64,000 bases of DNA, taken from NCBI GenBank assembly GCA_963210315.1, contig OY723243.1, positions 1,550,001-1,614,000 on the forward strand, written 5' to 3'. This stretch comes from Rhynchopus euleeides (taxonomy: Eukaryota; Euglenozoa; Diplonemea; Diplonemida; Diplonemidae). The notes beneath the pieces were generated by a model. It did no database searches and was not told the origin of the DNA. It was given only the letters and a program-made list of their open reading frames with translations. Position numbers and translations under genes: made by a program. Below are positions 53,879-64,000 of the stretch, piece after piece (position 1 is the first letter of the stretch; the number at the start of each line of letters is the position of its first letter).

Positions 53879-56087
53879 ACCCACGACACTCTCGCTCTGA
53901 AAGGAGGACTTAGGTTGGGCTGACGCATGCCTTTGGCCTGAGCGAGCTGGACCTGGGTGTGGTGCTGGGGGGTGGGGGGAGATGGCATGACGGCGCCTTT
54001 GCATTGCCCGAGTCGCAAGTGTTTTGGCCCTTGCCAAAAGAAGTGAGCCGGGGGGGTGGGTTGGGACTGGGGTCCCGAATAGAACTGATTCCGCGTCTGT
54101 TGCATGCTCGTGTTGGAGGGGGTGCTCCCTTCTAAATCACGTTAAGTTTTGCCTTACGGCTACACTGCACGCCGGTAGTCGACACAGCCGCGTGCACAAG
54201 GTGAGGAAGTAATCCAGGGGGCGGGGTGGTGGTCGTGGTGGGGTGCCCTTCGCTCCAAAGCTGTGTCAACTTGTCACCCGAAGTTGTGAATCGACTCGCC
54301 TTCCCGCACTTGAGTCATCACTTTTCATTCTGTACTTTCGAGCGAATGATCCCGCCAACCCACCGCCCCCTAACTGAGAATTCCACACATATCTTCCCCG
54401 CCCGATTCGTGCCCAGCAGTCGTTACTTTTTATTTTTTTCTTCTTACGAGTTACGACCCGACAAATCGTCGCGAAGTAACGAAAGGAAAACGTACGACTG
54501 GAGCTTTATGATCCGCACCTTCGTGCTGCCGGGCTTCGGCCTGACTCTTGCTCCTGCTGATCGCAGGTGGAGAATCCCTGCTGTGTTTGCAGTCGTCTCA
54601 ACGTTGTATGCCTGAATAGTCGCTGATCGCTACAAACACCGCCGTCACAACTTGCGCAAATGACATCTTTTTCTATGACCACACTGCCAAAATGAACACG
54701 TTTCCAGCCGCTGCGCACCTGCAATGCTACCGACTTGACACGTCAGCCGTCAGCTCAAACCAGCTCGTGCCAGGCGGTGTCAGTCGGTGCGCCGGGGGCG
54801 AGGGTATGAACGAATCCCACACGGTGGTCTGTAGATGCCACCTTTTCGGGAGTTGGAGCGGGGAGGGTCCTGACCCCTGACCCCGTTCCAACTGCTGCTC
54901 CTGGACCCACCCGCACTTTGGGAATTTGGTGGCGGTGTGCAGGAGGGGTGCCTGGATGATTGGATTGACCCCAGGGTCCAAAATTAAGCCAATAAAGGCA
55001 ACGGGGTGGGGGGCGGGCGGGGGAGGGGTGGGGGGATTTTTTTTTCACACAGAAAGTTCAGATACTGAAACCGCCTCACAAAATACATGACAAACCGACA
55101 CAGTTTGGCACGGGGCGAAGGCACCAAAGTGCCCCCCCCTGGGAACAGGGAGGTGGGGTGGGGTGGGGGCCTGCATGTGGGTCGTGCAGCACACTCAGCT
55201 GTGGATGTTCGAGACCCTGACTCCAACGAAGACAAAAGAGGGCAGCGGAGATCCGCGGGATGTGGAGATGAGCGACACACTTATCTCTTGCATGGGCACT
55301 GCTGTAGTGAGGATGGAGCGTTGTACATGTAAGCCATCATGTAACTCCACGTCACTTCAGCGTCGTGGAGTCAGCCAACCCCTCCCCCCCTCCCGACTTC
55401 ACGTTCCTCTCATTTGTCTTCTCTTCCTCTGTTATAACTGCAGATCTCTGGAGAGCGGTGCTGTGGGGCAGGGAGGGCACAGGAACATCTGAAAAGGCCC
55501 TTCGTGCAGCCCGCAATTTGCCAGCACCTCAAAGAACCTGTGTGCAAACCGTCCTGCTCCCACCGGGTTTTGTGCGTTGTGTGGGGGCCTCTCTAAAAAG
55601 GGGGCGGTGAGGTGTAAAATCTGAATAACAAAAATCTAACACAAGCCTGGCTGGCCATCCTTCCTTGGGGTGGGGTGGGGTGTGAAGGGGCAATGACGGA
55701 GCCCAAAGGGCTCGTGCTCGCTTGTTTTTTTTTGCGGTGGCGTGTACTGTGGCGGTTCTGGTTGGGAGAGAGCGCGCACACCCACACCCACACTCCTCCC
55801 TCCCTCCCCTCACCCCCATCCCGAACTGCTAGTGGTGTGGGGTGAAGCCCATGGCCCCTTTCCTATCGATTTGCAACATCAGGCATCTTCTACACGCCCC
55901 TCCTGCTCACGTCTTGTGATACTGTTGGTAGGTAGGTCTGCCCTGACCACCCCTGGTGGTGCCCTGCTCTTGCCTCCACTTTGCTACCCCCGCCCTTTTG
56001 CCTTGCCAATCACTGCCGCCACCACACTCACCGCCCTCCTGCAGCGACACCTCAATGAGTTTGGTGTAATCATCCATCGATGATATA
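53879..56087. other. Intergenic, no gene seen
   Basis: Short frames only. A family A fragment lies at 54444-54512 (CTTACGAGTTACGACCCGAC ... GCGAAGTAACG). A G-rich patch is at 55003-55036. CTCCTGCAG (56036-56044) precedes the PDE gene. Confidence 0.45.
54444..54512 (+). repeat. Family A fragment
   Basis: Diverged first ~70 bp of family A, ending at ACTGGAGCTTTATG. Confidence 0.55.
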
Positions 56088-59000
56088 ATGGGGTGCGGCA
56101 GTTCAACGCACACGTCCGAGGCCACTACGGCCGGCCCTATCAACAAGCCCGAAAAGCATCCCTCCCCTGCAGAGCGTGGAAACAACAACGGCGGCGCGCA
56201 CAGCACCGACGCAGGGAGAAAAGCGAAAGAAATTGAGAAGCAACCAAATGTCGAGAAAGAACCCCCGAAGGTCGAGCAGGACCAGCCGCAGGCAACAGCA
56301 CAGACTGGAACCCCTTCCAAGGTGGTCGAGACGGTAGAACCCGACCAGGACAGGGAGGTCGTGCTGCCGTCAAGGGAGAAGTGCTTCCCGGGGACGAAGC
56401 TCACCGCGTCGAGCAACGTGGTGACAATATGCTACTCGCAGCTGACCCCCAAGAACGGCCTCACGTTCGCGTGCTTCAATGTCAAAACCGGTGAGGTTCA
56501 CCACACTGCTCTCACCGACGATGAGATCACGACGCTCAAGGAAGAAACCTCCAAAGACCTTGACTGGACAAATTTCTGGAAGTCCCTCACCAACGCCTTC
56601 AACAAAGGGTATGTGTCCCTGAAGGGTGATGACGGCGTCCTCGAGATCAAGATGAAGCAGAGCAAGGAGCCAAAGGATGTGCTCTGCAAGGTGCGGATCG
56701 AGAAGGGCGAGGAGGACGTCCTGACCAAGCACTTCATTCTCAACTACCCTAAAATCCGGATGAGCCGGCTCGAGCAGGGTAAGGACAAAGAAAAGGACAA
56801 GGACAAGGTATGCCTGGTTGCCGCCTGCAGCCTGCCCACTTCCTGCCACTCACAGAGCGCACACCAGAAGCGCGAGGGGAAAATCGCTCAGGCTGAGGCC
56901 ATCCTCGAGGCGGGGCTCGAGGCAGAGCGTGTCCACGGAGGTATGTGCCAGGCATTATTGATGTGCATTGATTGGCCACTGTGTCACCGCCCTTGGATAC
57001 ACCCCACCACACCATCCGCAGATGTCCTCCCTGAACTGCGCGAGAAGGCAAAGAAAGCCAAGCGCGCCGTGTCGAAGCAGGAAGCGAAGACACGCAAGAT
57101 CCACAGCGAACTCAACCGCCTGAACGGGATCATCCCCAGCCACCCACTCGACGACATGTACAACCCCGTCGCGCCTGCCGTGCGCGACTTCAAGGAGATT
57201 GATGTGTCGGACATCGGGTGGGACACAGACGTGTTCCAGAAGAAATGGCAGCTGGGTGACGTTGCGCTGGCGCTCTTCCGCCACTACAAGCTCACCTCTC
57301 ACTTTGCGATGGACGAGAAAGTCCTGAAGAACTTCCTCGGGGCGATGGAGGATCTCGCAACCAAGCACGAGAACAAATTCCACAACAGCCTCCAGACTGC
57401 GTCGATGCTCTGCTGCGTGCATCATCTTCTCCAACGCCTCCAGGAACCGCTGAACATGACATATGAGGACACGTTCAGCGTTCTCCTCGCTACGTCGATG
57501 TACAACGTTGGCCACGAAGGCGTCGACAACCACTTCATGAAGCGCGCACAGTCGATGCTCTCCATGCTGTACAGCGACCTGTACTCCAACGCGCAGAACA
57601 ACTCGACGGCGGCCTTCGAGCTGATGGGCAACCCGCACCTCAACATCATGGGTTCGATGACCGCAGACGGCGCGCGTGATATCGCGGAGACGGTGAGGGA
57701 GATCATCGTCATCAAAGCGAACGTGCAGATGGCCACAGAGGAGGAGCGCATACAAGACTTCACAGCGCTAGTGGACTCACCTGAGTGCGACTGGTCCAAC
57801 AAGGACAACCAGCGGATCGCCCTGACACACCTAGTGTCCATGGCACACTGGTCATCGTGGGCGCAAAAGCACGAGCTTGCGCAGAAGTGGACCCTGTCCC
57901 TGTCTGAGGAGCTGTACCAGCAGGGCGAGAAGGAGACCGCTCTGGGGCTGATGTCGTCCAACTTCAACGACACGAACTGGACAACCGACAGCGCCAGACA
58001 TGACGCGGACTTCGCAACAGGGCAGGTTGAAATTATCAACTCGGTATGCGCCACAGCCACGCTACACAGCACCGCACTGCGCCCGTCAAACATTCATTTG
58101 CGCCAGTGCAGGCCGCACCTCTCTTGATGCGATCTCCTGCACACACCCACACGGGTCATTCTTATTTAACGCGCACACTGCCCCCTCTCCTGCCCACACA
58201 CCCTTCACCCTTCCCCTCTTCTACAGGTGGTGCTCCCCCTTGCCAAGGGGCTGACTGCGATCAACAAGGATCTGCAGCACATTGTGGACACTGCGAGCAG
58301 CAACAAGACCGTCTGGGAAGAGGACGGCGGTGGCGAGTGCGCCAAGGCCCAGAAGGCCATCGAGGAGATGGGGTGGCTGTACCGCGACGTGTCAGGCGGA
58401 GTGCTGAGCGGGCGGCCTGGACCGGACGGGCTCAGTATATGGTTGACTGCCCTGAAGGAAAGGGGTGATGGGTACAGCGCGACCTTTGACGAGTCCTTCC
58501 TGTCGAAGAAGGGGTCGAAGGTGACGTCGATCATCGCCGACTTCGACGGTGACGTGGTGGTGGATTGGGGTCCTAACAGCTGCACTGCCACCTTCGCAGG
58601 CGTTCCGCTTGAGCTGCCTGAGACATCACACGACATCGTCGGGATGATGATGAGGGAAATAGCCTCCTCTGCAGAAATCCGTGGCCTTGAGAAGACCAAG
58701 GATCTTGACAAGAAGACCGCAGAGTACACCGCTCGGGTGAAGCAGGTGGGCAACAAGGCGGTCAGCCTTTACGGCGAGGAGAAGGTATGCTTTGCCACGC
58801 CGCACACACTGCCGCATCACCGCCACCCATCACAGGCTCTGAAGGGCTGCATTGAGGCCTGCAACGCCAAGGTTTCTGGGCGTGCGAACGAATTAGACAA
58901 GCTCGAAGAGGAGCTGCGCAGCAAAGGCGGTGACCCCACACAAAAGCTCGAAATCGAGGATGCCCTGGCCATCAAGGTATGGCAGCGAGAAGGGGCGAGC

Positions 59001-60991
59001 GGGGGGTGGGGTGAGGGGCAGGGGGGCTTGCTCTGGCTTGTTTTTCAGTGGCTGCACGGGTCGTGTTGTGTTGGTCTGATGGTTTGGGACACTGGACACC
59101 CTCCTCCCACTGCAGGTGCGCAACCCGCTTAAGGCGCCTTTGCCTCCGGGCGTGTTGAAGCCGCCGGACTGCAAGGAAGTGGACACGGAGCTGCTGAAGC
59201 TGCTCAAGTCACGGTACTGGTCGGACGCTGGCGGTGCAGAAGAAGAGCCGGCATCAGACTCCAAGCACTGCAACGTGATCAAACCGTATCTCAGCTCGGA
59301 GTTCGCACAGGTATGGCCAAGGCCTCTTTGTTTCCCTCGGGTGCTGCCGGATGTGCCTTGTTGGGAGCGGATTCTAGCAACCCCCCAAAACCGCCGCCAG
59401 AAAACCTGCTTCTCGGAGTGACGAACCAAACCGGAGTGTTGTGTGATGTGGCAGCGCCTTGTGGCTTGTTGAAGGGTTTACCACACACCCTACTATCCCT
59501 GATGCAGGTCACATCGTCGATCAACGACTCCAAGCGGCAATTAATCTACGACCTCATCTCCAAGCTGGACGATTGGGACTTCAACGTGTTCGAGCTCCAA
59601 ACTGCCATGTCTGGCGGTATCTCTGGCGAATACCTCCGTGACCAGCCCAATGGCGGAGCACTGTTCGTCACCATGTACGCGCTGTGCTACAAGTGGCGCT
59701 TCATGCAGATCGTATGTCCTTGTGTCCGTGTTGGTGATGCCTGTGTGTTCCCTTCCCTGTACCCTGACCTGTCCTGCCTTCGGAGTTCTGGAGATGTGAC
59801 ACACGTACCACCCCATCGCACAGTTCAACATCAACGAGCAGACGCTCATCAACTGGTTGTCGATCGTGGAGGCAGGGTACCACCCCAACCCCTACCACAA
59901 CTCAATGCACGCGGCTGACGTGCTGCATGTGACACACTACATCCTGGCGAAGGGTGGCTGCAAGGTATGTGTGGGATGCGTGTTGCTGTTCAGAGTGACT
60001 GGTGTCGGAGCAAGAAGCTGCGACCGTGTACCTACATGAACATGCCCCCTTGTGACCGCAAGTGCTACAGCCACCACCACACACGCCCTCAACAGGCATC
60101 TGTCAAGGCAACCGATGCCGAGATCTTTGCAGCGCTGTTTGCAGCAGCCATTCACGACTACAACCACCCGGGAATCAACAACGCATTCCACGTCCGCTCT
60201 CAGAACTACTTGGCCATCCTGTTCAACGACAGGAGTGTCAACGAGAACATCCACGCCAGCAGTGTGTTTGAACTGATGCGGATGGACGAGTTTAACATCC
60301 TCAACGCATTCCAAGGAGATGACTACATGCGGATGCGTGAGGACATCGTTGAGTTCGTCCTCGGGACCGACATGGGTCTGCACTCCATGTTTGTGACACG
60401 CTTTAAGAAGCGCATCGACGAGACAGAGATGAAGATGTACAAAACAAAGAAAGACAAGAACCTGGCTCTGACGATGGCGCTCAAGATGGCTGACATCTCT
60501 AACTGCGGCAGGCCGAAGACTCTTTACCACGGATGGTGTAACGTCATTGTGGACGAATTCTTCCAACAGGGAGACCGGGAGCGCCTGCAGGGTATGCCAA
60601 CACTCTTCAGCCAAGATGTGCTGCTCTTCCGCCACCACCCCTGACAACGGTGGGTCACACCTGCTTTTACACACCCACTGTGCTGCTATTCGGCAGGCCG
60701 AACTGCCATCCCCTGTAAGGTGGTTTCAGATGTCCCCGATGCTTGTGTCATTTTTCCAGGTTTCTCGACGCGCAACCACACACACACCCCTTTGCCCTCT
60801 CAACAGGCATGCCGGTGTCTCCATTCATGGACCGCTACGTGACCATCATGTCGAAGGGGCAGATTGGTTTCATGAACTACATTGTGATGCCGCTCTTCGA
60901 GTGCATGGGTGAGTTCCTTGAGCACATGCAGATGGCCACGTCCATTGTGGACGAAAACAAGGGTTTCTGGCAGAATAACGAGGACTGGTAG
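56088..60991 (+). CDS. Cyclic-nucleotide phosphodiesterase with an N-terminal pseudo-PDE domain (10 exons)
   Basis: Exons: 56088-56807, 56868-56940, 57022-58043, 58227-58784, 58836-58976, 59116-59310, 59508-59711, 59824-59964, 60096-60591, 60807-60991; about 1244 residues. MGCGSS at the N-terminus suits myristoylation and palmitoylation. A beta-rich segment (~105-225) and coiled coil (240-300) precede a PDE-like domain (~340-600) that has HNSLQTAS (385-392) for HNxxHAxD, YN (425-426) for HD and AHWS (539-542) for ADIS, so its metal ligands are gone. A second beta-rich segment (~660-770) and coiled coil precede an intact PDEase I domain: HNSMHAAD (996-1003), HDYNHPG (1038-1044), ADIS (1150-1153) and the purine-binding Gln at ~1202. 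It should hydrolyse cAMP or cGMP at a membrane. Exon 2 could begin at 56856 instead, adding four residues. Confidence 0.85.
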
Positions 60992-61962
60992 TCTCACTGT
61001 GGACGGGTGCGGTTGCAATGGCTTCCCCAGGTGCAACCTCGCCCTGAGATGAACCACGGTGTGATGAAGAGACACGATCTTCCCTCTCCCCTCCCTTCAA
61101 GCAGAGAACGGTTGGGATGAGGGCAGGTGTGTGTTGGGACAGGGGGGCTGAAGCAAAGGTGGTGTGACTGTTGGCAGAGTTTACCGCAAAAAATACAAAA
61201 TTGGGCTCTCGTGGGTGTGGGGGTGTGGGGTGGTATGCCAGACAGTGCACAAAAAAAATGCAGAACGAAAATTCGGAAAAAAAAATGACACTTCTTTTCT
61301 GGCAAAGAACGAAAAAATGAATGAGCATAAAAAATATTAAATACGGCATGCAGACCGGTGCCTCTAGCAAGCAGATCCGTTGTTGTTGGTGGGTGGTGTT
61401 GTTTTTTTAAAATGGGAGGTGTGGGTGGGGGGCTGTTTTTCGCCAGGCAACAAAAACTTACCAAGCAGAACTGAGAATGGTGGTAGGTGCGACATTGTGC
61501 AACCCAGAGACTAACTCGAGCATGGATTGGGTTCGAGCAGCAAAACCTGCCCCCTGAGTGTGCGTTGTGTTATTTTTTTTGCCTCGGTTCAAAATATGGC
61601 ACCGCTGCAGGCGTGCCTACGTCACAAGCCTTCACAAGGCTTGCGCAAACTTTCCAGAACTCCGTTATTGCAGCATTTGGTTGCGGATCCCAGTACATGC
61701 AACATCAAACGCCAGAAAGATGTGATTGAGAAGATCTTTGATCTCTTCCCATGAAGAAGGGATAAGACCGAAGGTCCTGGCTTTGGAAAATAACATCTGG
61801 AAGCCACCAACATGATTCCAGGAAACGGGTTTCACGGCGGAACGAACAGATGGCGCCACTGCACCGAACAACGACGAGGCACTTTGTTGTTTGGTTTGCA
61901 CGTCTGACTTCGCTTATTGAACCGCCAACCTGAGTATCGAGCAAATCATGGTGACGGGGGTG
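60992..61962. other. Intergenic after the PDE gene, no gene seen
   Basis: A-rich and GT-rich stretches with short frames. Nothing supportable. Confidence 0.45.
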
Positions 61963-62654
61963 CACGGTGGGATCTTGTAAATTTTACATGTATAACTACA
62001 AGTATATACATGTATTATACATGTATAATACTTGCATGTCAACTATTATACATGTATAATACATGTATATGCCTGAAATATACATGTAAAATACATGTAT
62101 ATCAAGTAAAAATACAAGTATAATACTTGCATGTCAACTATTATACTTGTATTTTTACTTGATATACATGTATTTTACATGTATATTTCAGGCATTTACA
62201 TGTATTTTACATGTATAATACTTGTCATGCAAGTATTATACATGTAAAATACTTGCATGACAAGTAAAATACATGTATAATACTTGCATGACAAGTAAAA
62301 TACTTGCATGCAAGTAAAATACATGTATTTTACTTGCATGCAAGTATTTTACTTGTCATGCAAGTATTATACATGTATAATACTTGCATGACAAGTATTA
62401 TACATGTAAAATACATGTAAATGCCTGAAATATACATGTAAAATACATGTATATCAAGTAAAAATACATGTATAATAGTTGACATGCAAGTATTATACAT
62501 GTATTTTTACTTGATATACATGTATTTTACATGTATATTTCAGGCATATACATGTATTATACATGCATAATAGTTGACATGCAAGTATTATACATGTAAA
62601 ATACATGTATTATACTTGTAGTTATACATGTAAAATTTACAAGATCCCACCGTG
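61963..62654. repeat. 692-bp palindrome of short AT-rich units
   Basis: The ends CACGGTGGGATCTTGTAAAT (61963) and ATTTACAAGATCCCACCGTG (to 62654) are exact reverse complements. Everything between is built from ATACATGTA, ATACTTGCATG, TTTACATGTAT and GGCATATACATG-type units in alternating orientation, with TTTCAGGCAT and ATGCCTGAAATAT as mirrored landmarks. TG lies outside each end. It has no coding capacity and can fold on itself over its full length. Confidence 0.88.
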
Positions 62655-64000
62655 TGGGGGAGGGGGTGGGGTGGGGGGGGGGGGAAGGGCAAGGGTGGGG
62701 CGGCGGATATGAGGGGCTGTTGTCACACCCTCCGTAAAACAGAAGGAAGTGCGGTGGCATCATTCACCCTCTCGCCCACCCCTCCCCCCCCTTCCCTCAT
62801 TTTATCTCGCCTTATACCCTCTCCCCCATTTCTCCCCGGACTCCCCAGCACAGCGGTGGCATCTTCTGTACCCAAAAAAAAGGGATGGAAATCTGGCAGA
62901 TATTAACAACCATCACGCATTGTGATGACCCAGTGCAGGAAGGTGGTGAAAGGGAAGTGACAAGAGAGAATACCCGAGTTTACGAAACGATTTGAACGAT
63001 TTTTGGGCCGTGGTTGTAGCGTCGTGCTCCTTTTGTTCCCAAGGAAAGTTGAAGCGATTCGGAATGCCGGAGAACGGGATTGAACGGTAGCCCCCCCCCC
63101 TCTCGGATGAGAGGAGGTGCGAGAGGCAGTGTGCCAGCCCAAAGGAAACAAACAAAATACAGTTCATTCATCGAACGGGGTTTACCGAGGGAACTGGCGG
63201 ATTCCTCGATGTTTCTCACGCAGTGTTTTTTTCCCCCTATGGGCTGTGCCTCTCTTTGCCGTTTGTTTGGGGTTGGGTTTTGCCACACGGGGGGGTCAGC
63301 TCTGTGCATTACCATTTCTCTCCGTCACTGCCCCCTCCCTCTCCACCCCCCCCCCCCCCTCCCCAACCTACCGAATCAACGAAGCCGCCACTCGTCCCCC
63401 GGCTGTGTGCCCGGGCACATGGTGGAAGAAAGGGGGAGGGGTGGTACAAGGCATCTCCTATTGCTCGGTAACTCTCTCTCTTTGTCTCTATTTCATCCCC
63501 CGCTCGCCAACCCCCCCCCCCCCCGTCTCCCTCTGATTTTTTTTGCGTATCGCCTGGATTATACCAAGAGATGTAAACAACAAAACTGGCATGATGGGCA
63601 ATCCGCCATCTCGGCAAGATGAGAATAAAGACTCGTCGGGTATTTTTTTTGCAGCAGCTTTGGTTTGCCTGCAGCAGAAGAACAGCAGAGAACCTCGCCC
63701 TGCATACATGACAGACATGATTCCCATCCCCCTTTAGCGATCCCAGTGGCATCAGAGAAGTTGTGCAGCGTTCGCCTTGCAGGGTATGTTGCACACCTCA
63801 TGCCGCGTCACAGAGTGCCTGTCTGCCTCTGTGGGAGGAGCAAAACGGGCTGTCCTTCTCTACCATCACCTATTGCCTCTCGGCCCTCTTATCCCCCCCA
63901 CCCCCCCAGCAAACAGATTTTCTTACCTATCACCCCACCCCCCCGCACTTCCCCCCCTTCCCGAGGCATGGAAAGAGGCAGGGGATAAGATAGGTCTGGT
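62655..64000. other. Intergenic to the end of the window
   Basis: Short frames, several C runs and no domain. A probable LINE 3' end (minus strand) with the AAAATCGTTC-type tail lies at ~62985-63110. Confidence 0.4.
62985..63110 (-). repeat. Probable LINE 3' UTR fragment, third copy
   Basis: On the minus strand it carries GACGCTACAACCACGGCC and AAAAATCGTTCAAATCG, matching the tail of the LINE at 8672-9037. No LINE coding sequence is visible upstream. Confidence 0.45.

Noticed and set aside
59712-59823. In-frame TGA just before the PDE FNINEQTL segment
   Set aside because: The stop lies inside the intron if the acceptor is CATCGCACAG at 59823, which fits the other acceptors and restores the PDE frame. 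No unusual code is needed.

Overview
The window is nuclear DNA of a GC-rich, intron-bearing protist. All twelve confident host genes lie on the + strand. All 20 introns I could place by reading-frame continuity begin with GTATG and end in AG (mostly CAG). A pyrimidine-rich tract ending in AG sits roughly 5-110 nt before nearly every start codon, as a trans-splice acceptor would. With the one-strand gene cluster, an ingi-like LINE carrying RNase H and a VIPER/TATE-like tyrosine-recombinase retroelement, this points to a euglenozoan, perhaps a diplonemid-like lineage with cis-introns. That is inference: I found no recognisable spliced-leader RNA, rRNA or tRNA gene to settle it.

Layout. 1-8.2 kb: a FYVE-Rheb GTPase gene (3 exons) and a 1611-residue Pro/Thr mucin-like surface protein. 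8.2-17.6 kb: a 5'-truncated LINE and a 3.29-kb composite element with terminal inverted repeats (TIRs) and a 5-bp target-site duplication (TSD). 17.6-19.1 kb: three near-identical ~358-bp repeats, directly upstream of a NEK-type kinase gene (19.3-21.3 kb) whose only intron carries a dispersed repeat. 21.3-38 kb: a transposon-dense region with a tyrosine-recombinase retrotransposon, an inverted dimer of a MITE-like element, a 2.0-kb TIR element with a 6-bp TSD lying against a third MITE copy, a 1-kb TIR unit carrying a coding remnant, and several dispersed repeat families. 38.9-61 kb: nine + strand genes in a row: PPR-like protein, EF-hand-like protein, MDR reductase, VWA protein, a small hypothetical, bromodomain-MRG protein, PP1-type phosphatase, O-fucosyltransferase-like Golgi protein, and a cyclic-nucleotide phosphodiesterase (PDE). 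62.0-62.65 kb: a 692-bp palindrome built of short AT-rich units.

The genes do not form one pathway. Several touch signalling (PI3P/Rheb, NEK, PP1, cyclic nucleotides), others chromatin (bromodomain-MRG) and the secretory or surface route (mucin, fucosyltransferase-like). The most unusual is the PDE gene: it encodes a PDE-like domain that has lost its metal ligands, followed by an intact PDE domain, with a similar beta-rich plus coiled-coil segment before each.
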